From positions 352,133-416,132 of the forward strand of contig NZ_WHOM01000078.1 of NCBI RefSeq assembly GCF_009739465.1: a stretch of 64,000 nt of DNA, in the 5' to 3' direction. Position numbers and translations under genes: made by a program. This DNA comes from Streptomyces apocyni (GTDB lineage: Bacteria; Actinomycetota; Actinomycetes; Streptomycetales; Streptomycetaceae). The notes under the pieces were generated by a model. It searched no databases. It saw nothing but the letters and a program-made list of their open reading frames with translations, and was not told the DNA's origin. Below, piece after piece: positions 1-9,089 of this stretch; within the stretch, counting starts at the first letter, position 1; each line of letters starts with the position of its first letter.

Positions 1-100
1 CCCCTTGTTCTGACACGTGCTCCCCTGACCTGGTGCCCTCGGTGTACTGGGGGCTCGCGCCGTGACCGGCGTCCCCCTCCGGCGACTTCGGTGACATGCG

Positions 101-1378
101 TCAGTCACCCACTTCGACGGGCAGCGATGTGAAGCCGAGAATGAAGTTGGAGTGCAACCGGACCGGCTCACCGGCGAGGCGCAGACCGAGGCCGCCGTCG
201 AGCAGCGCGCCGAACGCCTCGGCGATCTCGGCGTTGCCCGTCGGGGCACCGATGCACCGGTGGATGCCACTGCCGAAGGACAGGTGTCGGTTGGGCGCCC
301 TGGTGATGTCGAACCGCTCGGGTGCGTCGAACTGGTCGGGGTCACGGTTCGCGGAGACGTTCCACAGCGTGACCACGTCGCCTGCGGCGATCCGCGTCTG
401 CCTCACAACGACGTCCCGTACCGCGACCCGCTGCACGTAGGCGTTGGTGGAACTCCACCGCAGGATCTCCTCGATGGCGGAGGACAACAGCTCACGCCCG
501 GCGGCCAGCCGCCGCCACTCGCCGGGGTTCTCCAGGAACGCCAGAATCCCCGAGCAGGTGGTGTACGAGGACGTCTCGTTGCCGCCGACGGCGATGTTCA
601 TGCAGTTGTAGAGGATCTGCGTGTCGTCCAGTGGCTCGCCGTTGATCTCGGAGCGCAGCAGCATGCCGATGACGTCGTCGCCGGCGGCATCGCGCCGTTC
701 CTCCAGCAGGTCGGCGAAGTACTCGAAGATCGCGCTCTGCGCGTGGGCGAGACGGGTGCGCTCGTCGCCCACCAGATCGGACAGCGTGGCGTCTCGGTAG
801 CCGACCATCTCACGGGTAAGTCCAACAATGTGCCGGGCGTCGTCCCGACCGACGCCGAACATTGCCATCAGCGCGCCCACTGGCAGCAGCGGGGCGAAGT
901 CGAGCGCGATGTCGCAACCGCCGTCACGGTGCATGGCGTCCACAGCGTCGCGTACCAGAGTGCGTACTTGGGCGGTGACGCGGTCCACCATCGCGGAGTT
1001 GAACGGCGGGTGCATCACCTTGCGCAACATGCGGTGGCGCGGCGGATCGGACGCCACGAGCATGTCACCGGACGCGGTGTCCCCGCCGCCCGCACGGAAC
1101 GATCCTCCGAGAATGGCGCCGTGCGCGGAACTGAAGGCGTCGTGGTCACGATAGGCGGCCAGGACATCCTCGTAGCGGGTCAGCGCCCAGAACGGGGTTC
1201 CGTCCGCCGACGGGTTGAGATAGACAGGCGATTCCTCGCGCAGCCGCCGGAACGCCTCGTGATGCCGGTTCGCGGCGAACATCTCCACGTCGGTCAGGTC
1301 GATGACGCCGCCGGACGCGGGACCTGCCGCAGCCGGGAGCACGGGGTCGGCGGCGGACGTGACAGGGCTACGGTTCAT
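101..1378 (-). CDS. Cytochrome P450, probable beta-hydroxylase of a carrier-bound amino acid
   Basis: A 425-aa soluble P450. The I-helix motif GGNETSS lies at residues 265-271, the ExxR motif (EEILR) near 303-307, and the haem loop [10 protein letters not shown] has its ligand Cys at 375. Its ATG overlaps the stop of the upstream A-PCP protein (ATGA), so the two are translationally coupled. Pairing of a P450 with an A-PCP didomain is known from NikQ/NikP1 and NovI/NovH, where the P450 hydroxylates the beta-carbon of an aminoacyl-S-PCP. I infer the same role here; the substrate is unknown. It is the last gene of the operon within the window, and nothing is called in positions 1-100. Confidence 0.85.
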   Translation of the reverse strand: MNRSPVTSAADPVLPAAAGPASGGVIDLTDVEMFAANRHHEAFRRLREESPVYLNPSADGTPFWALTRYEDVLAAYRDHDAFSSAHGAILGGSFRAGGGDTASGDMLVASDPPRHRMLRKVMHPPFNSAMVDRVTAQVRTLVRDAVDAMHRDGGCDIALDFAPLLPVGALMAMFGVGRDDARHIVGLTREMVGYRDATLSDLVGDERTRLAHAQSAIFEYFADLLEERRDAAGDDVIGMLLRSEINGEPLDDTQILYNCMNIAVGGNETSSYTTCSGILAFLENPGEWRRLAAGRELLSSAIEEILRWSSTNAYVQRVAVRDVVVRQTRIAAGDVVTLWNVSANRDPDQFDAPERFDITRAPNRHLSFGSGIHRCIGAPTGNAEIAEAFGALLDGGLGLRLAGEPVRLHSNFILGFTSLPVEVGD

Positions 1379-3213
1379 CGCGGCACCCCCGCCGTCCCAG
1401 CCGTCCTGGCGGTCCCGGCCGTATCCGTCAGGTCGTCCAGTACCTTCGCGAGGTCGCGCAGCACGGGATGGTGCAGAATCTCTGGGAGGTCGACCCGCAC
1501 TCCCGTCTCGCGCCTGACACGCTGGCGGATGCGGAAGGCGAGCATGGAGTTGCCGCCCAGCGCGAAGAAGTCGTCACCCGCGCCAACGTTCTCCACGGCC
1601 AGGAGCTCCGCCCAAATGCCGGCGAGCAGCAGTTCGCTCCTGCCGGACGGCGGTTCGTAACCGACCGCCCTGGCACGCTCGGATTCCAGCATCTCGAGCA
1701 GGGCCGCGCGGTCACGCTTGCCGTTGTCGGTGGCCGGGATCTTCCCGACGAACAGGATCTGGCTGGGCACCATGTGATCCGGCAGCGTCTCCTCGGCGAA
1801 GGTACGCAGGTCGCTGTGGTGCATGGTCCCGCGTCGCACCACAAACGCGGCGAGCGTGCGGTCCTGATCATTCCCATGAGCGAGTACAGCCACCTCGCGC
1901 ACCGCCGGATGGCGGCCGAGCAGCCGCTCCACCTCTCCCGGCTCTACCCGGTATCCCCGGATCTTCACCTGATGATCGGCGCGACCGACAAAGCCCAGGA
2001 CGCCGTCGGCGTGCGGCCTCACCAGGTCGCCGGTCGCGTACATGCGCGAGCCGTCGGCACTGAACGGGTCGGGCAGAAAGCGGTCGGCGGTCAGAGCGGG
2101 GTCGTCGAGATAGCCCCGGGCCACCCCGTAACCGCCCACGTAGAGCTGGCCCACGGCGCCCGGTGCGACAGGCCGCAGCGCGTCGTCGAGCACATGGAGC
2201 CGAGCCCCGTCCAGGGCCCTGCCGATGGGCACACCGTCCGCGTCCGGCGCGAGGTCGGCCACTTCGTGGGAGCTGCACGCGGTCGTCGCCTCAGTCGGAC
2301 CGTAGAGATTGAACAGCCGCCCGGAGAACTCCCCGGCGAGCAGGTCACGGCAGGTGCCAGCCAGGAGCGTGTCGCCGCCGGTGTGGAGTATCCGCAGCGC
2401 CGAGAACGCGTCCCGGTCCTCCCGTACGACATGGTTGACGGCCATGGTGGGAACGAGCATCGCGGTGATCCGCAGCCGTCGCAGGGTGCGCTGCATGTCG
2501 GAGGCGAGCAGATCGGGGAGCGCGGGCAGCACCACGATCTCCGCGCCGTGCGCCAGCGCGCACCACGTCTCGAAGTGGAAGGCGTCGAAGGAGAGGCTGG
2601 AGATCTGGCCGACTCGGTCCTGCGAGGTCAGCTCGGGCAATGCCTTGTTCGTGGCGAAACCAACGACGCTGCGGTGCTCCAGCACCGTCGCCTTGGGCTT
2701 GCCGGACGAGCCGGAAGTGAACAGGACACAGGCCGCGCTGCCCGGCCGCGCGACAACGGCGGACGGCCCGGCAGCGGACGGCTCCACGGCCAGTACGGCG
2801 TCCGGGTCCACCAGGGGCAGTGCGGTCACGCCGGTGAGACCGGCGAACTCGTCCGTCCGGCCCGCGTCACAGATCACCGTGCCAGCCCCGCTGCCCTCGA
2901 TCATCAGGTCGCGGCGGGCCACCGGGTACCGAGGGTCGATGGCGACGTAGGCGGCGCCCGCCTTGAGGACACCGAGGATGGCGGCGAAGACACCCACACC
3001 ACGCCGGAGGCACAGCGCGACCCGTTCTTCCGGCCGCACCCCGGCCGCCAGCAGGTCCCGGGCCACGGCGTCGGAGAACGCGTCGAGCTCGGCATAGGTG
3101 AGTACGGTCTCGTCGGCACGGACCGCCGGCGCTCCCGGCTGCCGCGCGACCGCCCGGGCCCAGAGCCCGGTGAGGGTATGGGACGTCGGCAGATCCGACG
3201 GATTGCTGGTCAT
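1375..3213 (-). CDS. NRPS adenylation-PCP didomain protein
   Basis: A 612-aa protein that should activate one amino acid and load it on its own carrier domain. The core A3 loop [13 protein letters not shown] is at 164-176, A5 [10 protein letters not shown] at 302-311, A7/A8 YATGDL and [11 protein letters not shown] at 392-428, and the catalytic Lys of A10 (ATDNGK) at 499. The PCP motif [11 protein letters not shown] carries the phosphopantetheine Ser at 556. No condensation or thioesterase domain is present. Specificity-pocket residues read by eye are D-A-F-L-H-G-L-T-A, which I cannot assign to a substrate. The start overlaps the upstream stop (ATGA), and the downstream P450 is coupled in the same way. 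This suggests a stand-alone loading module for tailoring, not a chain-building NRPS. Confidence 0.9.
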   Translation of the reverse strand: MTSNPSDLPTSHTLTGLWARAVARQPGAPAVRADETVLTYAELDAFSDAVARDLLAAGVRPEERVALCLRRGVGVFAAILGVLKAGAAYVAIDPRYPVARRDLMIEGSGAGTVICDAGRTDEFAGLTGVTALPLVDPDAVLAVEPSAAGPSAVVARPGSAACVLFTSGSSGKPKATVLEHRSVVGFATNKALPELTSQDRVGQISSLSFDAFHFETWCALAHGAEIVVLPALPDLLASDMQRTLRRLRITAMLVPTMAVNHVVREDRDAFSALRILHTGGDTLLAGTCRDLLAGEFSGRLFNLYGPTEATTACSSHEVADLAPDADGVPIGRALDGARLHVLDDALRPVAPGAVGQLYVGGYGVARGYLDDPALTADRFLPDPFSADGSRMYATGDLVRPHADGVLGFVGRADHQVKIRGYRVEPGEVERLLGRHPAVREVAVLAHGNDQDRTLAAFVVRRGTMHHSDLRTFAEETLPDHMVPSQILFVGKIPATDNGKRDRAALLEMLESERARAVGYEPPSGRSELLLAGIWAELLAVENVGAGDDFFALGGNSMLAFRIRQRVRRETGVRVDLPEILHHPVLRDLAKVLDDLTDTAGTARTAGTAGVPR

Positions 3214-4046
3214 CGCGCTCCTCGATCACACGTGCCGCGCCCGGCACGGCTGGGTTCGGCCAGCGCCTCAAGGGCGAGGCGCCGGGTGGTGGGGTCGGCC
3301 AGCAGGTCGTCGCGCGGCGCGCCGGTGCGGACCGAGCGCGTAGCGGCGGCGCCGGGCCAGGACGGGACGGGGGGCTGGTCGCGGGAGAGGATGTTGACGA
3401 CCGCGCCGTCCCAGGAGGGGTCGTCCGTCCGGTACGCGGCGACGAGGTAGGCCATCCAGTCCAGGAAGCCATCCAGCAGCGGCGCCATGGCCTCGGCCAT
3501 TTCCGCCATGGCCTCCGCGTCATCGGAAGCCGCGCCAAACTCGCCGCCCATCGCCCGCCGTACGGTGTCGGCCAGGTGCTCGCGGCACAGCTGCAAGAAC
3601 CGGTCGGACCGCTCGTCCAGCAGTCCCCGCTCCCACCAGGACGGCAGTGCGTCGGAATCGGCGCCAATGGTCCGGAGCAGGTTGCGGTACTCGGCCGCGA
3701 CCGCCACGGGAGTGGACGGCTCGCCGTCGAAGAGCAGCACCTTCGCGCAACCGGTCCGTACGGCGACGTCCAGCGCCAGCGGGGCGGCCATGCAGTACGC
3801 GAGAACGGCATACGGCCGGGCCGGATCCCCGGTGGCCGGATCCCCGGTGGCCGGAACGTCGGTGGCCGGAACGTCGGTGGTCGCCAGCACGTCCGCGGCG
3901 TACTCGGCCGACGAACCCGAACGCGGCAGCGGGGTTCGCATCAGGTGGCGCACGTCGTACCCGGCCTCTTCGAGACACAGGTCGGAGACCCGCGCCTCGG
4001 AGCGGCGGCCTGGATAGTCGAGGACCAACAGCATCGGGGCGGTCAC
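3210..4046 (-). CDS. Thioesterase-like alpha/beta hydrolase with a Cys at the nucleophile elbow
   Basis: A 278-aa protein starting at GTG 4046, which overlaps the stop of the type II thioesterase (GTGA); longer upstream frames would run into that gene. The N-terminus ([10 protein letters not shown]) and the elbow AYCMA at 83-87 fit an alpha/beta hydrolase where Cys85 replaces the usual Ser. In nikkomycin assembly NikP2 is a thioesterase that frees the beta-hydroxy amino acid from NikP1; by context this protein may do the same job, or it may transfer the acyl group. Residues 58-77 are a short degenerate repeat ([10 protein letters not shown]) from a 15-bp tandem DNA repeat. Function is inferred from position and fold-like motifs only. 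Confidence 0.6.
   Translation of the reverse strand: MTAPMLLVLDYPGRRSEARVSDLCLEEAGYDVRHLMRTPLPRSGSSAEYAADVLATTDVPATDVPATGDPATGDPARPYAVLAYCMAAPLALDVAVRTGCAKVLLFDGEPSTPVAVAAEYRNLLRTIGADSDALPSWWERGLLDERSDRFLQLCREHLADTVRRAMGGEFGAASDDAEAMAEMAEAMAPLLDGFLDWMAYLVAAYRTDDPSWDGAVVNILSRDQPPVPSWPGAAATRSVRTGAPRDDLLADPTTRRLALEALAEPSRAGRGTCDRGAR
3819..3878. repeat. Four tandem 15-bp units inside the thioesterase-like gene
   Basis: Two copies of GGCCGGATCCCCGGT followed by two copies of GGCCGGAACGTCGGT. The unit is five codons, so gains or losses keep the reading frame. It encodes a Pro/Asp/Thr-rich loop just before the AYCMA elbow. Confidence 0.9.
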
Positions 4047-4810
4047 GACGCACTCCCGGTGAGCTTCGCGACACAGCGGCGCAGTTCCGTCACGGCCCGG
4101 GCCGGATCCTCCTGTACGAAGAAGTGGGAGCCGGGCAGCACCGACATCCCGGACGAGGCCGTCGTCTGCGCCGACCACGAGGCCGGATCGATGGCATCCT
4201 GCTGCCCGTACAACGCCCAGATGCCGCAGCCGACAGGCTCCTGGGGGGCGCGGAACGTCGACATGAGCCGGATGTCGGCCGCGACGACGGGCATCGCGAA
4301 GTCGGCCAACTCGTCCAGCGCGTCCAGGACATCGCTTTCCATCCCGGGAGCGGAGGTGATCATGGCGGCAACCTCAGTGCGCAGTCTGGCCTCATCGAGG
4401 GGAACATCGGCAGCGTGCGAGGCCGCCGCACCCGGCTCCAGCGCGGACGGTGCTGGGCAGGCGGCCACGACGAGCGCGTCCGTTCGCACCCGGTCCGCCA
4501 CCAGCAAGGCGAGCAGACCGCCCATGCTGTGCCCGAACAGGACCAGGGGCGGGGAGTCGGGTCCGCTCCGGCGGCAACTCAGTGCGGCGGCGAGGTCATC
4601 AGCGAGCTGTGCCATGTCCGTGGCGAAGGGCTGTCCGTAGCTTCCGTCACGCCCGGGCGGGACGGCCACGGTGAAGCGCCAGTCATGGGGGAGGTTTTCC
4701 CGCCACCCGCGGAAACCGGCTGCTCCGGATCCCATGCCGGGAAAGGCGACGAGATCCAGAGCAGGCGTCCCGGCAACGGAGTGCGGAACCGAAAGAAGTA
4801 GATCTGACAC
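4043..4810 (-). CDS. Type II thioesterase
   Basis: A 255-aa alpha/beta hydrolase of the GrsT family. LVAFPGMGSG opens the protein, the nucleophile motif GHSMGG has Ser95, and a late His lies in LPGSHFF near residue 230, preceded by an Asp-containing stretch (GQQDAID). Such enzymes clear mis-loaded or blocked phosphopantetheine arms of carrier proteins. The start is GTG 4810, two bases after the stop of the carrier protein gene. Its presence with two carrier domains fits an editing role, though release of product cannot be excluded. Confidence 0.85.
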   Translation of the reverse strand: MSDLLLSVPHSVAGTPALDLVAFPGMGSGAAGFRGWRENLPHDWRFTVAVPPGRDGSYGQPFATDMAQLADDLAAALSCRRSGPDSPPLVLFGHSMGGLLALLVADRVRTDALVVAACPAPSALEPGAAASHAADVPLDEARLRTEVAAMITSAPGMESDVLDALDELADFAMPVVAADIRLMSTFRAPQEPVGCGIWALYGQQDAIDPASWSAQTTASSGMSVLPGSHFFVQEDPARAVTELRRCVAKLTGSAS

Positions 4811-4812
4811 GG

Positions 4813-5106
4813 TCAGGAGACTTCCTGCTTCTGATTTATCTGTTCGGCCAGCGCCCTTGGCGTCTTGGCTACGAACAGATCCTGAATAGCCACGGAAATT
4901 CCCAGCTTACGCAAATCAGAGGAACACAGCGCGGCAAGGAACGAGGTGCCACCACTGGCAAAGAAATCATCATCCGGACCGTATTCCGGAAGATCAAGAC
5001 GTCGCCCGAGAACGGAGACTACCTGCGACAACAGAGTCTTCAACGAGTCACCCGCATCCGTTGGCACCTCCGCACCAGCAGGCGTAATTCCTTGGGAATA
5101 ATTCAT
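4813..5106 (-). CDS. Stand-alone acyl/peptidyl carrier protein
   Basis: A 97-aa protein whose helix-2 motif DDDFFASGGTS provides the phosphopantetheine Ser in GGTS. The carrier fold covers residues about 20-90. An upstream GAGG, nine bases before the ATG, is a reasonable ribosome binding site. It is the first gene of the operon and lies behind the predicted StrR-type operator. Its DNA is richer in A/T than that of its neighbours. It may hold the intermediate after transfer from the A-PCP protein. Confidence 0.8.
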   Translation of the reverse strand: MNYSQGITPAGAEVPTDAGDSLKTLLSQVVSVLGRRLDLPEYGPDDDFFASGGTSFLAALCSSDLRKLGISVAIQDLFVAKTPRALAEQINQKQEVS

Positions 5107-5228
5107 GAGATCGCCCTCAATCCCGGAACCATAATTTCCGTCACAGCAACCCCGCAGACGGGGAGGATTCTGACCGACGCCAAAATTTAACCAGCCCCGA
5201 GCTTATTACGCCATCCCGTCGTTCAACC

Positions 5229-5257
5229 GCTCAACCGTTTATGGCGAGCAGTTGAAC
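5229..5257. promoter_or_regulatory. Predicted StrR/NovG-type operator
   Basis: GCTCAACCG at 5229-5237 and CAGTTGAAC at 5249-5257 are separated by exactly 11 bp. The consensus I know for NovG/StrR-family sites is GTTCRACTG-N11-CRGTYGAAC; the right half matches 9/9 and the left 7/9. Another half-like GTTCAACCG starts at 5221. The site lies about 120 bp upstream of the carrier protein start and just beyond the 3' end of the StrR-like gene, so activation of the NRPS operon is the natural reading. Confidence 0.7.
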
Positions 5258-5305
5258 AATTACGTGGTGGCGCGGGGCCGAATTTCTCGACAAGTCAGCA
5301 CACGA

Positions 5306-6400
5306 CTAACGCGGTGTGCGCCCTGCCGGGCCCTCGGCGGACCGCCGCTTGAGCCTGTCGGCGACGCCCTCGCAGACTCGGGCGTAGTCGTGCAGCAGCT
5401 CGGCGAGCCGGGGATAGCAGTGCCACGGCAGCGCCGCCGTGATGCGCTCGGGCTCCCGCGCGAGCGCCGTGCCGAACATGAGCATCCGCAGCAGGGCACG
5501 CCCGGCCTCGTTCTGACGCAGCGCGGGATCCTGCTTCAACTCCTCTATGGCACGAGTCAGCTCCTCGGGGTCCCGCTGCGGTCGCGAAGGACCGTCGACC
5601 GCCAGGCGCGGCACGGTGACGGACACCTGCCGGGACCGCTCCGGAGGACTGCGGCGAGCCGGAACGGCACTCTCGCCACGGCGCATCCGATCGCGCACAT
5701 CGGCAGCTGTGGCCGCCGAGATGCCCGCGGTTCGGGCGATCTGCCGCATGGACGTACCGGGGTTCTCCTCCAGCAGTCGGCGCGCGTGCTCCCGCCCGGC
5801 GGAAGCGTCCACCGGACGCGCCCGGCCGTCCCGACCGATCCGGACGTTGGATGGAGCCGTACCGCTGTCGCGCCGCAACGCGGCGACCTTGGCCGCCGAC
5901 AACCCCGCCAGCACGGCCACGGACCGGTCCGACCAGTGCGGGTGCGAGCGGAAGATGCGCAGGGCGGCAGCCATCCGGTCCTCCAGGCTCAGCGGCCTAC
6001 CGTGACTGATGTTCAGGGTCACCGAGAGCAGTGCTGCCTCCTGAGAGGTGCCCTCGAAGTACCGGACAGCCACCGTGCGGCGGCCGAGGCTTACGGCCGC
6101 CTGCAACCGGTGGATCCCGTCGATGACTCGCATGGTCCCCCGGTGGACGATCAGCGGCGGCAGCGGGGACTCAACTTCCGCTAAGGACTGAACGTAAGCG
6201 TCGTCCTCACCCCCCAAGCGGGGGCTGCCCGCGACGACCAGAGTGGCGACCGACACGTCCTCGACGACGGTGGTCGCGAGCACCATGTCGCGGAGCCGCA
6301 TCAAGTCCTGAGCGTCGGTGACTGACTGGCTCTGGGCACCGCCAACGTCAGCTTCCCCCTGGCGCATCGCCGATCTACTCGAGTTGGCGGTCTCGGTCAC
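5306..6400 (-). CDS. StrR/NovG-family pathway-specific regulator (ParB-like N-domain, HTH)
   Basis: A 364-aa protein. Residues about 45-130 form a ParB-like domain (SPRLGGED, LPPLIVHRGTMRVIDGIHRL) as in StrR, NovG and KasT, followed by HTH segments (WSDRSVAVLAGLSAAKVAAL and TSMRQIARTAGISAATAADV). These proteins activate antibiotic operons by binding inverted repeats, and such a repeat lies between this gene and the NRPS operon. GTG 6400 overlaps the stop of the upstream 55-aa peptide gene (GTGA). Leu73 is encoded by TTA (+ strand taa at 6182-6184), the codon read by the bldA tRNA in Streptomyces, so translation is probably tied to development. Confidence 0.88.
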   Translation of the reverse strand: MTETANSSRSAMRQGEADVGGAQSQSVTDAQDLMRLRDMVLATTVVEDVSVATLVVAGSPRLGGEDDAYVQSLAEVESPLPPLIVHRGTMRVIDGIHRLQAAVSLGRRTVAVRYFEGTSQEAALLSVTLNISHGRPLSLEDRMAAALRIFRSHPHWSDRSVAVLAGLSAAKVAALRRDSGTAPSNVRIGRDGRARPVDASAGREHARRLLEENPGTSMRQIARTAGISAATAADVRDRMRRGESAVPARRSPPERSRQVSVTVPRLAVDGPSRPQRDPEELTRAIEELKQDPALRQNEAGRALLRMLMFGTALAREPERITAALPWHCYPRLAELLHDYARVCEGVADRLKRRSAEGPAGRTPR

Positions 6401-6564
6401 TGCCAGCCCGAGTCATCCAGCGGGCCCGCAGACGCGGCGGGGACAGGCACCGTGGCTCCGGAGGCATCGAGTGCGACCTGGGACGGAGCCACAGCGACGA
6501 GGCTGAGCAGAACGGCGGCCGCGGTAGTGGCAATGCCGACGGCGAGAGGCTTCACGAAGCACAT
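6397..6564 (-). CDS. Small secreted-type peptide coupled to the StrR-like regulator
   Basis: A 55-aa frame starting at ATG 6564 behind an AAGGGGGA ribosome binding site. MCFVKPLAVG starts a basic, then hydrophobic N-terminus (VGIATTAAAVLLSLVAVA) that reads as a signal peptide or anchor. The rest is short and ends LDDSGWQ. Its TGA overlaps the regulator's GTG, so both are made from one message. I do not recognise a family. A processed extracellular peptide that informs one of the adjacent regulators is possible, but this is inference from size and position. Confidence 0.6.
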   Translation of the reverse strand: MCFVKPLAVGIATTAAAVLLSLVAVAPSQVALDASGATVPVPAASAGPLDDSGWQ

Positions 6565-6648
6565 AAGAAATCCCCCTTGGCTGTTCGTGGATCTTCGTTA
6601 GAGATTCTGTTCGCGGCCGGGGGCGGCCTGAAGGGGCGAGCTGAGGGG

Positions 6649-6673
6649 CAAAGTGGCCTTGGCCAAAGTGGCC
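6649..6673. repeat. Direct repeat CAAAGTGGCC, possible operator
   Basis: CAAAGTGGCC occurs at 6649-6658 and 6664-6673, a 15-bp period, inside the 166-bp gap upstream of the secreted peptide/StrR-like operon. The spacing suits binding of a regulator dimer on one to two faces of the helix. No factor is known. Confidence 0.45.
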
Positions 6674-6730
6674 ACATCTGACGCTCACGTGTGCATCGCC
6701 TCACTCACGTTTGCGCCCTCGTCTCGCATG

Positions 6731-7036
6731 TCACCCCGCCCAGTCCCCATGCCCCTCTGCCTTAGCCTCGGCGCCGATCCGAATCGCACGCACCCGCACC
6801 ACACGCCATCCGTCGAACTCGGGCTGAGCCCTGGCCTCCCGCCACGCGTCGACGGCGACAGCGACAGCGGCCAGATGCGACCGTGCCCGGGTATAGAGAG
6901 CCAGCACCGGATACGGCTGGGTGTCGGAGTGGACGCTCACATGCTCCACCTGGTCCACGCGGGCCACTGTCTCCACCGCCCCGGACGGCAGAGTGCCCCC
7001 ATCGGGACGGTGGAGTTCTGCTTGCACCAAGAACAT
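6731..7036 (-). CDS. Conserved-type small protein of unknown function
   Basis: A 101-aa protein from ATG 7036 (MFLVQAEL), chosen because AGGGA lies five bases upstream; an ATG two codons earlier (7042) is also possible. It is soluble, mixed alpha/beta in look, with a run of small residues (AAVAVAVDAW) and ends in a DGWRVVRVRAIRIG stretch. I do not recognise its family. It is divergent from the TrmB/LuxR-type regulator at 7232 and both promoters must lie in the 195 bp between them. Confidence 0.5.
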   Translation of the reverse strand: MFLVQAELHRPDGGTLPSGAVETVARVDQVEHVSVHSDTQPYPVLALYTRARSHLAAVAVAVDAWREARAQPEFDGWRVVRVRAIRIGAEAKAEGHGDWAG

Positions 7037-7231
7037 GGGCATCCCTGAAGATACGTAGTTAAACCTGGATCTCAGCATCCGCGCACATCGGCCATCTCCT
7101 GGCATTAGCCCAGCCCAGAGGCGTTTCAGGCATGGTTAGACTTGCCAAGGGTGTGCGAGGTGAAGACCCCTCAGGGACCACTATGGGTCGAACCGACGCA
7201 AGGCGAAATGCTCAACGGGGAGGGGACCTCG

Positions 7232-8218
7232 ATGCCGGGACAACTGGGGTTGGGCCCTGTTGCGGAGGCCGTCTACCGAGCGATGCTGGCGCGGCCTGAC
7301 GACAGTGTGAAGGAGATGGCCGACCGGCTCGGACTCCCAGACGCGGACGTCCGGGCGGCGCTGGATTCCCTGACCCAGCTCACCCTCGTACGCAGCAGCC
7401 CGGACACCAGCCTCGGCGCCCGGGCCGTGAGCCCGCCGCTGGGCATGCAGATCCTGCTGTCCTCCCAGGAGGCCGAGGTCGCAGCGCAGCAACAGCGACT
7501 TGAGAAGACCCGGATCGCCGCCGCCCAGCTGATCGCGGACTACGCGCATGTGCAGAGTGCCATCCCAGGACTCGAACTCCAATACGTGGAAGGCGTACAG
7601 GCCATCCGCGACTACCTGGAGCTGTTCAACAGCGAGGTGCAAGAGGAGTTCCTGACCTTCGCGCCCGGGGGCCCGCAGACCGTCGAGAACATGGAGGCGT
7701 CGAAGCCCCTCAACCTCCAGTTGCTAGGCCGGGGGGTGCGCATGCGCACGATCTACGTGGACAGCATCCGCAGGGACGGCCCTACGCTCGCCCACGCGAA
7801 CTGGCTCCAAGAGCAGGGCGCCAGCGTACGCACCGTACCCGCACTTCCGAACCGCATGATCCTGATAGACCAGCGCATGGCCCTGGTAGCCGCCGACGCG
7901 AACGACACCAGCGCTGGTGCCTACATCGTCAGCGGACCGGGCCTGCTCGCCATGCTCAGCACCCTGTTCGACTACATATGGCAGGAGGCCACCCCACTCA
8001 GCGAGCCCCCTCCGCCCGCCCCCAGTGGGTTGCCCCGGGCGCAGGAAGAGGCGATGCGGCTGATGGCACAAGGCCGGACGGACGAAAGCATCGCCCGCAG
8101 CCTGGGAGTCTCGGTACGCACCGCCCGGCGCCTGACCAACGGCGTGATCACCAGCCTGGACGCCCGCAACCGATTTCAGGCGGGTGTGCACGCGGTCCAG
8201 CGGGGATATCTCGCGTAG
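7232..8218 (+). CDS. TrmB/LuxR-type transcriptional regulator
   Basis: A 328-aa protein starting at ATG 7232 behind GGGGAGGGG, in preference to starts upstream. Residues about 5-60 look like a TrmB-type winged helix (MADRLGLPDADVRAALDSL). A middle domain (about 70-255) resembles a sensor region. The C-terminus has a LuxR/GerE-like HTH (MRLMAQGRTDESIARSLGVS). Proteins of this layout are common in Streptomyces and usually lack a known ligand. It sits beside the peptide-regulator pair, so it may belong to the same circuit. Confidence 0.75.
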   Translation: MPGQLGLGPVAEAVYRAMLARPDDSVKEMADRLGLPDADVRAALDSLTQLTLVRSSPDTSLGARAVSPPLGMQILLSSQEAEVAAQQQRLEKTRIAAAQLIADYAHVQSAIPGLELQYVEGVQAIRDYLELFNSEVQEEFLTFAPGGPQTVENMEASKPLNLQLLGRGVRMRTIYVDSIRRDGPTLAHANWLQEQGASVRTVPALPNRMILIDQRMALVAADANDTSAGAYIVSGPGLLAMLSTLFDYIWQEATPLSEPPPPAPSGLPRAQEEAMRLMAQGRTDESIARSLGVSVRTARRLTNGVITSLDARNRFQAGVHAVQRGYLA

Positions 8219-8551
8219 AGCCCCTCGTGAGCCCGTATCCGCACGGATCGTCCCCGAAAGGCGCTTCGTTCCATCGCGCGCCCCGCTCAACAGCATATGC
8301 CGGGCAGTTGGCCGCTGAGCCAGGTACAAAGACTCAGCGAAGAATCCGATAGACCCACGCTGTCCATCACGGCCGGAGCTGCCGCGCGGTGAGGAGTGCG
8401 GTACCGGCGGCACCGACGAGGCTCTGGGGATCACGTAGGACGCCCAGCCACGAGCACGACTGCGAGATGGAGTCGGTCGCTCCGCGGCCGAGCCGAACGG
8501 CGTCACGGGCCGCCTGCGCGCCGAGGTCGCCAGTGCGTCGGGCGGGGAAGA

Positions 8552-8650
8552 CCGGGTCCTCTTCGCGAAGAAGACCGCGGGCCGTTTGAGGATGCCGACG
8601 TCCTCCCGCAACGGACGGTTCTCCCGCCGCAGCCCGTGCAGCTACTCGCG
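8552..8650 (-). pseudogene. IS3-family OrfA relic
   Basis: The minus strand reads LRRENRPLREDVGILKRPA followed by VFFAKRTR, matching the leucine-zipper end of IS3-family OrfA (RRENxxLRxxxxILKKAAxFFA). An in-frame TAG lies at the beginning of the segment and no helix-turn-helix part or OrfB follows, so only about 33 codons remain. Confidence 0.7.
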
Positions 8651-9089
8651 TTGACCGCTAATCAAGCCGTGACTCTCACTTGTATCGGCCCTGGCCTGGC
8701 TGGTCCGAACATCCCGCGGTCTCGGTTAGATCGAAGTCCATGGCTAGCTGCCTCGTCTGATCGCTCCCGAGTGCAGGCAGAACCCAGGAAGGCCATGCGT
8801 GCCAGGAGGCCGCTCACTTCGTCTGCGAGCATTTGCCGGACGGCAGCCGAGCTCTCAGGACGGCGTCGTGTGCGGTGCGGCATCTCCAGCTACTCCTCAA
8901 CCGCCGTCAGGGCCTCCGCGAGGGTCTTCGCCCGGCGCTCCCTTCTCGCGGCGCGCTGCTTCAGGGCGTACGCCAGGAAGGCAGATGACCTCCACGCACG
9001 ACTCTCAGGCATGCCGTGCGGCGCATCCTCCACCAGCCACTGGCCGCCCCGTTCCCCGCCGGTGAGGCGCCAGTAGTGCCCTCAAGCCG

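Noticed and set aside
1468-3450. Long open frames on the strand opposite the NRPS and P450 genes
   Set aside because: They are antisense shadows of GC-rich coding DNA, without ribosome binding sites or recognisable domains, while the minus-strand frames carry full motif sets.
3819-3878. CRISPR array
   Set aside because: Contiguous 15-bp coding repeats without spacers; no CRISPR array or cas gene was seen in the window.
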